From Giardia muris (lineage: Eukaryota > Fornicata > Diplomonadida > Hexamitidae): a stretch of 14,573 bases of DNA. Position numbers and translations under genes: made by a program. A model generated the notes under the pieces. The model was given only the letters and a program-made list of their open reading frames with translations, was not told where the DNA came from and searched no databases. The stretch's first letter is position 1. Each line of letters opens with the position of its first letter. Positions 1 to 7,905 of this stretch are shown in pieces. Location of the stretch: the NCBI GenBank assembly GCA_006247105.1, contig VDLU01000033.1:1-14573 (forward strand), read 5' to 3'.

Positions 1-158
1 GACGGGAGGAGGGCTCCAGGGCCCGCCCCCCCTCAAATCGAACGGGGGAGGGGCGAGAGGCCCCAAATCGGACGGGGAGGAGGGCTCCAGGGCCCGCCCC
101 CCCTCAAATCGAACGGGGGAGGGGCGAGAGGCCCCCAAATCGGACGGGAGGAGGCCCC
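1..158. repeat. 3' end of the spacer 73-bp subrepeat array (upstream unit)
   Basis: About two copies of a roughly 73-bp tandem repeat are visible, with the CAAATCGG anchor at 64 and 136 and the window starting inside an earlier copy. Each unit contains two related halves, one with CAAATCGGACGGGG and one with CAAATCGAACGGGG. This is the same array seen complete at 7333-7768, so the window begins inside the intergenic spacer of a preceding rDNA unit. Runs of G and C are one or two bases shorter here than in the complete array, which may be consensus error at a contig end. Confidence 0.9.
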
Positions 159-283
159 TCCGAACGGCCCCCTCCCCCCTCGGTTTCCTCCCTCCCCCCC
201 TCGCCCGGTCCTGAACGAAGTGCCGTCGCAGGAGGGAGTGAGCTGGGGAAAAGGACCACAACCCCCACTAGACCTTCAATAAG
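159..283. other. Spacer between subrepeat array and promoter-like element
   Basis: This starts with a C/T-rich stretch (about 160-210) and continues with a block beginning GAACGAAGTGCCGTCGC near 213, which recurs at 7825 and in a diverged form at 7183. The block ends in CTTCAATAAGTGG just before the promoter-like core. No gene is visible. Compared with 7769-7905 it lacks several single bases. Confidence 0.75.
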
Positions 284-320
284 TGGCCAAAGTGGAGGCC
301 GATTTTCGGCTACTATAGGG
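284..320 (+). promoter_or_regulatory. Candidate rRNA promoter element upstream of SSU copy 1
   Basis: A roughly 35-bp element ends in GGCTACTATAGGG about 113 bp before the SSU gene. Near-identical elements lie at 7116-7150, 7253-7287 and 7906-7940. Conserved position upstream of both SSU genes, plus extra spacer copies, fits a Pol I promoter with spacer-promoter duplicates; this function is inferred, since the transcription start cannot be read from sequence. This copy is two bases shorter than the one at 7906 (GGCCAAAGTGG against GGCCCAAAGATGG). A structural repeat without promoter activity, or a processing site, is also possible. Confidence 0.35.
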
Positions 321-432
321 AAGGCACGACGAGCCGGACCGGGACGAGAAGACCCACCCGACGACGAGTGTGGATCGTACGACGAGAGACGGAAGGCCGG
401 CCCACAACGGACGGATCGACCGATCGACAGAC
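321..432 (+). other. Probable 5' external transcribed spacer (copy 1)
   Basis: This is the 112-bp interval between the promoter-like element and the mature SSU 5' end. It carries ACGACGAG three times (326, 361, 379) and a GATCGACCGATCG self-complementary stretch shortly before the SSU. Neither a protein nor an RNA gene is visible. Calling it transcribed spacer depends on the promoter inference. It differs from 7941-8055 by several missing G residues. Confidence 0.5.
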
Positions 433-1861
433 CATCCGGTTGATCCTGCCGGAGTACTACGCTACCCCAAGGACAAAAGCCATGCAAGCGGACACGAGGT
501 ATGAAGTGGCGGACGGCTCGGTACAACGGTACGAGTCTGACCGGGGGTGAAGGCTAGACGGATACCGCTGGCAACCCAGCGCCAAGACGAGTGCTCAAGA
601 GCGGGGAAGGAAAGCACGCGATGGAGCGAATGCCCGGATGAGGTTCCGAGGTATTACCTAGTCGGTAGAGTAGTGGTCTACGGAGGGATGATGCCTGGCG
701 GAGGATCAGGGTTTGACTCCGGAGAACGGGCCTGAGAGACGGCCCGTACATCCAAGGACGGCAGCAGGCGCGGAACTTGCCCAATGCGTGAAGGCGTGAG
801 GCAGCAACGGGGGATCCCATGAAATGGGAAGACTGGGGGTAGATGACCCCAGCACAAGTCGAGGGAAAGGTCTGGTGCCAGCAGCCGCGGTAATTCCAGC
901 TCGGCAGGCGTCGTACGGCGCTGTTGCAGTTAAAACGTCCGGAGTCGAGACGTCCAGCCGGGAGGAAAGAGGAGCGCTTAAGGCGGGAGTGAGTACGAGA
1001 AAGCCCGGGACGGACATGAAGGTGAATGGGTAAGGGCATGTGTATTGGTGGGGGACGGGTGAAATAGGATGATCCGACCAAGACAGACAAAGGCGTAGGC
1101 ACTTGCCAAGACCATATCAGTCGAACCAGGACGAAGCCCGGGGGCGAGAAGGCGATTAGACACCACCGTATTCCCGGGCGTAAACGATGCCACCGAGAGA
1201 CTGGCCAGGTCGTCAGGATCGAAGGGAAACCGATCAGGGTACGGGCTCTGGGGGGAGTATGGCCGCAAGGCTGGAACTTGAAGGCATTGACGGAGGGGTA
1301 CCACCAGACGTGGAGTCTGCGGCTCAATTTGACTCAACGCGAACACCTTACCAGGCCCAGACGTACGGAGGATCGACGGTTGAGAGGACCTTCGTGATCG
1401 TACGAGTGGTGGTGCATGGCCGTTCACAGCCCGTGGCTTGAGCCGTCTGCTTGACTGCGACAACGAGCGAGACCCTAACCTGGATGGGACCGCCAATGGT
1501 GAATTGGAGGAAGGTGGGGCGATAACAGGTCTGTGATGCCCTTAGACGCCCTGGGCTGCACGCGTACTACACTGTGGGGATGAAACCACGTCGAGTTGTG
1601 AAGCTTGATGAGATCAAACCCCCACGTGGTTGGGATCGTGGACTGGAACGTCCTCGTGAACCTGGAATGTCTAGTAGGCGTAGGTCATCAATCTACGCCG
1701 GATACGTCCCTGCCCCTTGTACACACCGCCCGTCGCTCCTACCGACTGGGTCTTCTGGCGAGCTCCTGGGAGGGATGAACCGAACAGGGACGAACCGCGA
1801 GGCTTGGAGGAAGGAGAAGTCGTAACAAGGTATCCGTAGGTGAACCTGCGGATGGATCCAT
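433..1861 (+). rRNA. Small-subunit (16S-like, 18S-equivalent) rRNA, copy 1
   Basis: This is the RNA core of the cytoplasmic 40S ribosomal subunit, which decodes mRNA. The 5' end is set by the universal eukaryotic start CATCCGGTTGATCCTGCCGG. Landmarks in order are the 530 loop GTGCCAGCAGCCGCGGTAAT (875), the central TTGACTCAACGCGAACACC (1329), CAACGAGCGAGACCC (1460), the decoding-site segment TTGTACACACCGCCCGTCGC (about 1717) and the 3' terminal GTAGGTGAACCTGCGGATGG (1836-1855). At about 1429 nt it is far shorter than the usual 1.8 kb eukaryotic gene because variable helices are reduced, a Giardia hallmark. Moderate GC and the start motif fit G. muris rather than G. intestinalis. It is the first gene of the unit, followed after 35 bp by 5.8S. 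The 3' end is uncertain by a few bases. Antisense open frames here are shadows. Confidence 0.97.
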
Positions 1862-1896
1862 CGAGAGGGAAGGTACGAGGATGAAGGCAATGAGAT
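1862..1896 (+). other. ITS1 (copy 1)
   Basis: This is the 35-bp interval between the SSU 3' end and the first recognisable 5.8S base. It is purine-rich and shows no strong hairpin. It must be removed during precursor processing. Such a short ITS1 is typical of Giardia. Boundaries are uncertain by about 5 bp. Confidence 0.85.
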
Positions 1897-2020
1897 GACG
1901 CGACCCGGTGGATGCCTTGGCTCGGGGGACGATGAAGGACGTGGCTGACGACGATACTCGATGTGGTCCAAGCACGTGACATCGATCTTCGAATGGATCA
2001 TCGGGGTGGTGGGGTGATCT
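1897..2020 (+). rRNA. 5.8S rRNA, copy 1
   Basis: This is the small RNA of the 60S subunit that pairs with the LSU 5' region. It is recognised from its position between SSU and LSU and from the GGTGGATGCCTTGGCTCG segment (1907-1924), equivalent to the eukaryotic GGATCTCTTGGCTC core. That is followed by CGATGAAGGACG (1930), matching the GATGAAGAACG core, and GATCTTCGAATGG (1984), matching the ATCTTTGAACGC element. At about 124 nt it is shorter than the usual 155-160 nt, as in other Giardia. Its 3' part (1998-2019) is complementary to LSU 2067-2087 with one bulge and one mismatch, which supports both the identity and the 3' boundary. Ends are uncertain by about 5 nt. Confidence 0.92.
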
Positions 2021-2066
2021 ACGAACTGGGTTGTTCGAGGGGTTGAACGATGGGGAATGAGATGAG
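2021..2066 (+). other. ITS2 with a single hairpin (copy 1)
   Basis: This 46-bp spacer separates 5.8S and LSU. It contains one clear hairpin: 2031-2038 pairs with 2043-2050 around a GGGG loop, with eight pairs including two G-U. The usual eukaryotic ITS2 has about four helices over 150 nt or more, so this is a minimal version. Boundaries are inferred from the 5.8S-LSU pairing that flanks it. Confidence 0.8.
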
Positions 2067-3797
2067 GATCCCCCCCCACTCCGATGAAGATGACGGGTGG
2101 AACTTAAGCATATCAGTACGCCCAGGAGAAGACACCAACCGGGATTCCTTGATTAGCGGCGAGCGATCCAGGAGTAGTCCGACCTCGAAGCGATGAGCGT
2201 TGTGAGGACTGGGGGGATGTCCTAAACCCGAAGATGGGTTGAAACCCACACCAAGGAGGGTGCCAGTCCCGTAGGGATGGACACAACCCCAACGACGAGT
2301 ACCTCTGCTTGAGAGTGTAGAGGGAAGAGGAGGTGGTACCCTTCTAAGGCTAAATACCGCCCCGAGACCGATAGAGGACCAAGTAGTGCGAACGAAAGGT
2401 GAGAAGGATGCCGACCCAGGCACGTCAAAAGACCCTGAACCCGGGAGGCGACTCCCGACCTGTCGATGATCGATTGGTCGGGCCCGTCTCGAAACACGGA
2501 CCGAGGAGTTAGGACCGATCGCGAGTCATGTGGCAAAGGGAAGTCAAGACTTCAAGGGGCCCCTTACAAGGGCAGAGCGATCGGTCCTAGACCCGAAAGG
2601 TGGTGATCTACACTTGACCAGGGTGAAGCCAGACGAAAGCCTGGTGGAGGCCCATCCCGGTGCTGACGTGCAAATCGCTCGGTCGAGTTGAGTGTAGGGG
2701 CGAAAGACTCATCGAACCACCTGGTAGCTGGTTACCTCCGAAATGTCTCCCAGGATAGCCGACATCATGAACAGCTGCCCTAGGTAAGGCCACGATCGGT
2801 GGGAGTAGGGAGGTCACTCCTTATCCACCCCTCGAACCATGAACAAGGGTGGAGCGGGGCCAACTTGTGTGGGCCCCCTCAACAGTGTTGATGTCGAGTG
2901 GGCCTCTCCTGGTAAGCAGGACGGGCAAGACGGGATGAACCGACAGTCGGGGGAAGGTGTGGAAGTGTATGCTCGATCAAACGGTGTCCGTCGATCGTGA
3001 CAGCTGGAAGGTGGCCTTAACAGTAGGAAGCCTCTAAGGAGTGTGTAACAACCCACCAGCCGAATCGAGGGGCCCGGAAAATGGAACACGCCGAAGCATA
3101 CGATCGGAACCCGACCGAGATGTGTCTCGGGTAGGAGGTCGTCATGATCGAGTCGAAGCCATGGGGTGACACGTGGTGGATCGAGTCATGATTGCTGATC
3201 TCGGTAGTAGTAGCCATTACTCCATCTGGAGGCCTGACGTGGAGATGGGTTCCGTATCCCTGTCGATCAGATACGGGTGACACGATCCTAAGTCCGATGG
3301 TGTACGCCGTACCATGGGGTCATCCTCACAGGACGATAGGGCTGACCGGTTAACATCCCGGTGGTATGATGGGGTCTTGGTGACATCCTTTCACAACGGT
3401 ACATGAACGAAGCACATGGTGGGAGTCATCCCGTCCTACCCCAGTCCCCCCATGGCCAGTAGTACTTCAGGTCGTGCATGGCCATGATGGATCACATGTC
3501 CCTTCGGTCATCCATGAAACCCGTTGTGTCCCCCCCATCCTGATCGTACCACAACCGCAACAGGACTCCAAGGTGATCAGCCTCTAGGCGGGAGAGACCA
3601 TGACTCAGGGAAGTCGGCAAACTAGCTCCGTAACCTCGGGAGAAGGAGTGGCTCTGATCGATCAGAACCGGCACGGACCGAGGGATCCCGACTGTCTACT
3701 AACAACATAGCGTCGTGCCAGTCGTCATGGATGCGTACACGACGTGATTTCTGCCCAGTGCCATGACCGTCACCATGAAGAGGTTCATCCAAGCCCT

Positions 3798-3849
<52 letters not shown>

Positions 3850-4294
3850 GGGTAATTTCCGACGTGCATGAATGGATCAACGAGGATCCCACTGTCCCAA
3901 GTCATGCCTCCGTGAACCTACAGACCCGGGAACGGGCGGGTGTTGGTCGGCGGGGCAAGAAGACCCTTTTGAGCTTGACTCCAATCCGATCCTGGGGGAT
4001 GGGATCATCGGTGCAGCATACAGGGGAGGCCGCTTCCATGAGATACCCTGACGTTGTTCACCATCCCACTCACCGACTTACATCGGCACACGGTCGGATG
4101 GGGAGTTTGGCTGGGGCGGCGCGCCTGCTAGATCACACCGCAGGCGTCCTATGGTAAGCTCAGTGAGGTCGGAAACCTCACGTGGAGCATAAGGGCATAA
4201 GCTTACTTGACTAGTACCCCCTGTCCCGGTACTTGCCGTGAAAGCGTGGCCTAACGATCCTTCAACCGCTCCGGTAATCCGAGCGTGGAGGTGA

Positions 4295-4338
<44 letters not shown>

Positions 4339-4340
4339 CC

Positions 4341-4384
<44 letters not shown>

Positions 4385-4434
4385 CCGTCCGCATGCATCG
4401 GTGCGGAAGCGTCGGATTGTTCACCCGTCTAAGG

Positions 4435-4478
<44 letters not shown>

Positions 4479-4760
4479 TCCTACCGACCATCTCCATGCG
4501 TCCAGTACGTCGGGTCAGTACGAGAGGAACACCCGTCGCGAGCCTCCGATCTCCCGGTTGTTTGACTTGACAGTGCCGGTCTGTCGCGCTCGGGGGACTA
4601 GCACTGAACGCCTCTAAGTGTCCATCCCACCTACTCGCATGGGTTGAGGGGCTTCCCCTCGATTCGCCCGGGTTGACGACCCTTTTCTCCGACCTACTGT
4701 ACGGCGTGGAGCTTCTTGCGACCGCCTGAGGTTTGGTTCGGGTTGGCATTCCCCCCGAGC
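2067..4760 (+). rRNA. Large-subunit (28S-equivalent) rRNA, copy 1
   Basis: This RNA catalyses peptide-bond formation in the 60S subunit. Landmarks include the 5' AACTTAAGCATATCAGT (2101), GATTAGCGGCGAGCGA (2152), the GTPase-associated centre GTGTGTAACAACCCACCAGC (3041), the domain IV segment around CTCTCTTAAGGTAGC (3822-3836), the peptidyl-transferase region with ACCACAGGGATAACTGGC (about 4306) and GCGACGTGGCTTTTTGATCC (4346), and the sarcin-ricin loop AGTACGAGAGGAAC (4517-4530). At about 2.7 kb it is the size of bacterial 23S, with eukaryotic expansion segments reduced or absent, as known for Giardia. No intron interrupts it. The 5' end is placed by pairing with 5.8S. The 3' end is uncertain by about 40 bp and could run to 4786, the end of the first G/C hairpin. 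Confidence 0.96.
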
Positions 4761-5040
4761 CCCCGAGGGTCGAAGACCTGAGGGGGTGAGGGAAGGGCCG
4801 GAACAACCCCCCCGAGGGTCGTGAGACCCGAAGGGGGGGCCGGAAGCGAGGCCCCCCGCCCCGAGGAAGACCTGAAGGGGGGTGAGGGCATCCCCCGTCA
4901 TACCAGGGGGGTGGGAAGGGCTCCCCTCCGGTCGTGGGACCAGGGGGGTGAGGGCCCCCGGTCGTAAGGGGGCATCCCCGAGGGGTGAGACTTGAGGCGC
5001 CGAGGGTCATACCAGGGGGGGTGAGGGCCCCAAGGGGGGG
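4760..5040 (+). terminator. G/C hairpin cluster after LSU: candidate 3' processing or termination region
   Basis: Successive C-run / loop / G-run inverted repeats are visible. At 4760-4786 C5 pairs with G5 over an inner GGGTC-GAA-GACCT stem. At 4807-4839 C7 pairs with G7, and inside it GGGTC and GACCC close a GTGA (GNRA-type) loop. At 4859-4880 C4 pairs with G4 over AGG-AAGA-CCT. At 4892-4911 and 4955-4972 C5 pairs with a G-run of at least five over loops of 9 and 8 nt. At 4930-4941 GGTC-GTGG-GACC forms a short stem. Loops share GGTCG-like cores, suggesting duplication from one ancestor. Location right after the last gene suggests 3' end formation, but this is inference. Pol I terminators are normally protein-bound sites not recognisable from sequence alone. 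Confidence 0.4.
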
Positions 5041-6300
5041 CGTCCCCCGCCCGGATCGACCTGAAGCGAGATCAGACCCCCGTGGGTCGAAGGCCCGGGT
5101 ACGGGGGCCTACAGAAGGATACCAGATTTGGAACGGTTACAGTGGATTTTGGATCCGGACTCGAGATCAAAAGACCGGAGGGGCGAGGGCGGGTCCGCGG
5201 GTCCCTCGAACGGGGGGTCGTACAGGGGTCCCCCGTGGGCCCACGGCCGTCCCCCTGGGCACGGAACGGATCGGGGGTCCATGCCCTGGCCCGGGAGTCC
5301 ACATGGGTCCTCACGGGGGCCTTCCCTCCAGGGGTCATTCGAGGTGTCCCCGGGGGTCCCCTGGGTCCATGGGGCCCTTGAAGTCCTTCAAGATGAACGG
5401 GGACGGGGGGCCCGGTCCCTCACGGGGTGGGCCCTCACACGGGGGGGGCTCATGGCTCCATCGGGGGACGGGGACTGGGGTCCGACCCCCCCGCCCTCCT
5501 TCGAGGGATCCGGGTCATCGGACCATGTGGTCATATGGATGGGCCTTCGGGGGGCCACGGTCCCCTCGGGGGTGGGTCATCGAATGGGATGGGGGACTAT
5601 CTTCCCCCCTTCCATAGCCCGTGGGGTCCCCCTCGAGTCCTCCATGAACGGGGTCACATGGGGCCTTCAGAGGGTCTCCTGGGCCCGGGCCGAACAGGGG
5701 ATTCCCGTGGGGTCCGACTCCCCCTTGAATCTCTGGGGGTCTCGAGCGGGGACCCAGATCCACGCCCCACAGGTCCATGGACCTTCATGGGTGGGGGGGT
5801 GGTCCATCATACGGATGGGGGTTCCTTCGGTCGGGGGTCCGTCCGGTCCTCACGGGACAGGATCCAGGGGGCCTTCACGTCCCCTCATACGGGCCACATG
5901 GACCGGGTCATCAGGGGGATCCGGGTCATCATATGGGGCCCGGGCCTCATATCCATGGACGGGGACTCCCCCACGGGGCGGGCCCCCTTCATCGATCGGG
6001 TCCCTCACGGATCCTTCAGAGGGTGAAGATCGGACACGGGCTATCATGGGACTTTCAGGCCCCCACGGGTCATCGGACGGACGATCGAACGGGCCCCCGA
6101 GGGCACGAGTAGAGGTAGTGGGTCCATGGGGCCCGGGACGACGCTCATCATTCCAGACGGGAGGGAACCCTTCCCGCTTTCTCCTTCATTCAAGTTTAGG
6201 ACCGGAGGGGCGCCGAAGCGACGGGCCCCCTCAGAGGGGGACCGAAGGGGCGGCCCGAAGGGCGAGGCCACTGTGGGCACCGGTCACTGACTGGGCGTGT
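5041..6300. other. G-rich low-complexity intergenic spacer (complete copy)
   Basis: About 1.26 kb of GC-rich DNA is built from recurring short words such as GGGTCATC, ACGGGGG, CCATGGGG and GGGTCC, with many G-runs of three or more on the + strand. Stops are rare, so long open frames cross it on both strands. They switch frame between this copy and 12668-13920 because of one-base indels near 5463 and 5487, and they lack any recognisable domain. I see no protein gene, tRNA or 5S rRNA here. Between-copy differences are few: C5555 is T13180 in the other copy. Confidence 0.8.
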
Positions 6301-6745
6301 CTGCGTCCCCGCGTCCCCGGGCGGCCCGCGTCTCCGTGTCCCTCGCATCTCTCGCATCTCCCGCGTCTCTCATCACCTCTCATCACTTATTATCGTCCCT
6401 TATCGTGTCTCGTGTCCCTTATCGTCTCTTATCATCTCTTATCGTCCCCCGTCATCTCTCATCGCTCTCATCGCGTCCCCAGCCCCCCCACTCCTCTCGT
6501 GGATCCCCCTGGCCCCTCTCATGCCCCCCCATGGATCCTCATGCCCTCTCATGCCATCTCATGGCCCCCCATGCCCCCCTGACTCCTCTTGAATCACCTC
6601 GTGGCCCCCCCTCTCAGGCCTCCCCCCTTCCTCCCTCAGCCCTCCCCACGCCTGCACACACTCCCCCCCATCCCTCTACCACGTCGGGGAGCCCTCTCCC
6701 ACATCCGTCTGACTCGTCCCCCCAACCCCCAGGTCTCCAGATCCT
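6301..6745. repeat. Pyrimidine-rich spacer segment with degenerate short repeats
   Basis: The + strand changes abruptly from G-rich to C/T-rich. The first part (about 6340-6475) is a degenerate repeat of TCTCATC, TCTTATC and CTTATCGTC words. The rest is CCCCC-rich with recurring CTCATGCC. At 6303-6318 GCGTCCCC is tandemly duplicated, while the second spacer has it once (13927-13934). No gene is visible. Confidence 0.75.
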
Positions 6746-6777
6746 CCTGGATTAATATTTACTAATGAAAATCCAGG
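6746..6777. promoter_or_regulatory. AT-rich hairpin island in the spacer
   Basis: A perfect 8-bp inverted repeat, CCTGGATT (6746-6753) and AATCCAGG (6770-6777), flanks the 16-nt AT-rich loop AATATTTACTAATGAA. This is the most AT-rich stretch in an otherwise very GC-rich spacer, and both copies keep it unchanged (14353-14384). Giardia protein-gene promoters are short AT-rich sequences at the start site, so a role in initiation, replication origin or protein binding is possible. It lies about 1.28 kb before the next SSU gene. The function is not shown. Confidence 0.35.
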
Positions 6778-7115
6778 GGAATCCCGGACAATAGAGGGTT
6801 CGATCCATCATCTCGTCCCATGGGACTCCCGTCCCCCCTGCACCCTTACGACGGTGTTACGTGACTGTGCACGCAGTGGGAGGGCCGTGGGGGTCGTGGG
6901 GATGGCAGGAGACTTGCATGGGGTCATCCTTGGGGACGGGTCGAGAGGGATGGAGGGGCCACCTAAGGGCCTTGTGGGGGCCTATGAGCGATCTTTGGGG
7001 GGTCGGGAGGCTCCCGGGACGCTCCTGGGCCGGGGACGGGTCGAGGCCTGGTGGGCCATTTTTTGAAACTCGACTTCGGACACCAACTTACACCTAAAAT
7101 CGAGCAGAAAGTGCA
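6778..7115. other. Spacer between the AT-rich hairpin and the first promoter-like element
   Basis: No gene is visible. Notable points are the palindrome TCCCATGGGA (6816-6825), a 14-bp direct repeat GGGGACGGGTCGAG at 6932 and 7032 exactly 100 bp apart, and a local drop in GC from about 7058 (CCATTTTTTGAAACTCG) to 7110 that leads straight into the first promoter-like element. The last stretch is the only long non-GC-rich sequence upstream of the triplicated element. Confidence 0.6.
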
Positions 7116-7150
7116 CGAAAGATGGAGGCCGACTTTCGGCTACTATAGGG
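7116..7150 (+). promoter_or_regulatory. Promoter-like element, spacer copy A
   Basis: A 35-bp element begins CGAAAGATGGAGGCCGAC and ends CTACTATAGGG. It differs from the gene-proximal copy at 7906-7940 at only a few positions. It is preceded by unique AT-richer sequence instead of the CAATAAGTGG block seen before the other copies. It may be a spacer promoter, as in the intergenic spacers of Xenopus and Drosophila rDNA; this is an inference. Confidence 0.35.
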
Positions 7151-7182
7151 GAAGGAGGAAGGCCGGGCCCCGGGGGACGGGG

Positions 7183-7287
7183 GACGAAGTGCTGCCGCGG
7201 GGCGGGGAGGAGAAGGATCGGAGGGGTCACCTGGGGACCCTCAATAAGTGGACGAAAGGTGGAGGCCGACTTTCCGCTACTGTAGGG
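7183..7287 (+). promoter_or_regulatory. Promoter-like element, spacer copy B, with its upstream block
   Basis: The upstream block GACGAAGTGCTGCCGC (7183) to CAATAAGTGG (7242-7251) leads into the 35-bp core at 7253-7287, which ends CTACTGTAGGG. It is 137 bp downstream of copy A. The same order of block and core occurs before SSU (7825-7940), but with more differences here, so this looks like an older duplicate. The 73-bp array starts about 45 bp downstream. Regulatory function is inferred. Confidence 0.35.
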
Positions 7288-7332
7288 GCCAGGAGGCCGG
7301 GGCCCGGGGGCCCGAAGGGGCGAGGCCGGCCG

Positions 7333-7768
7333 AGGGCCCGCCCCCCCTCAAATCGGACGGGGGGAGGGGCGAGAGGCCCCCAAATCGGACGGGGAGGAGG
7401 GCTCCAGGGCCCGCCCCCCCTCAAATCGAACGGGGGGAGGGGCGAGAGGCCCCCAAATCGGACGGGGAGGAGGGCTCCAGGGCCCGCCCCCCCTCAAATC
7501 GAACGGGGGGAGGGGCGAGAGGCCCCCAAATCGGACGGGGAGGAGGGCTCCAGGGCCCGCCCCCCCTCAAATCGAACGGGGCGAGGGGCGAGAGGCCCCC
7601 AAATCGGACGGGGAGGAGGGCTCCAGGGCCCGCCCCCCCTCAAATCGAACGGGGGAGGGGCGAGAGGCCCCCAAATCGGACGGGGAGGAGGGCTCCAGGG
7701 CCCGCCCCCCCTCAAATCGAACGGGGGGAGGGGCGAGAGGCCCCCAAATCGGACGGGGAGGAGGCCCC
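7333..7768. repeat. 73-bp tandem subrepeat array (complete copy)
   Basis: The anchor CAAATCGGACGGGG recurs at 7381, 7454, 7527, 7600, 7672 and 7745, giving periods of 73, 73, 73, 72 and 73 bp. A partial unit begins at 7333 and the array decays after 7768. Each unit divides into a 41-bp half (CAAATCGGACGGGGAGGAGG onward) and a 32-bp half starting CAAATCGAACGGGG, which points to an internal duplication before amplification. Variation between units is limited to G-run lengths and single changes such as GGGGCGAGG at 7578. Open frames through it encode only proline/arginine/glycine-rich repeats. Confidence 0.95.
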
Positions 7769-7905
7769 CTCCGAACGGCCCCCTCCCCCCTCGGTCTTCC
7801 TCCCTCCCCCCCTCGCCCGGTCCTGAACGAAGTGCCGTCGCAGGGAGGGGAGTGAGCTGGGGAAGAAGGACCACAACCCCCACCTAGAGACCTTCAATAA
7901 GTGGC
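7769..7905. other. Spacer between array and gene-proximal promoter-like element
   Basis: A C-rich stretch with CCCTCCCCCC runs (about 7780-7820) is followed by the GAACGAAGTGCCGTCGC block (7825) and CTTCAATAAGTGG. It matches 159-283 apart from scattered single-base differences, and matches 7183-7252 more distantly. No gene is visible. Confidence 0.7.

Noticed and set aside
284..320. Telomere repeat array
   Set aside because: Only single TAGGG words occur, with no tandem TAGGG or CCCTA anywhere in the window.
554..1327. Long antisense open frame (257 codons) over SSU, with an equivalent at 8282-8953
   Set aside because: It lies entirely on the non-coding strand of an rRNA gene and changes length between copies after a single homopolymer difference. 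It has no recognisable domain.
4450..5010. Antisense open frame of 186 codons over the LSU 3' end
   Set aside because: It spans conserved rRNA (the sarcin-ricin loop) and GC hairpins. It is identical in both copies only because the rDNA is homogenised, and its composition is low-complexity.
5128..6582. 484-codon open frame in the spacer
   Set aside because: It is caused by rare stop codons in G-rich DNA, the frame is not kept in the second spacer, and the Gly/Pro/Ser/Arg-rich translation resembles no family.
6795..6806. GGGTTCGATCC, like a tRNA T-loop / B box
   Set aside because: One base is missing relative to the consensus, flanking bases do not form a T stem, and no acceptor or anticodon arm can be folded around it.
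7333..7768. CRISPR-like regular repeat spacing
   Set aside because: Units are contiguous tandem copies with no unique spacers, in eukaryotic rDNA.
7051..7887. 278-codon repeat-containing open frame across the 73-bp array
   Set aside because: Its protein repeats only mirror the DNA repeats. A 73-bp period is not a multiple of three, so frames rotate with each unit, as expected for non-coding satellite.
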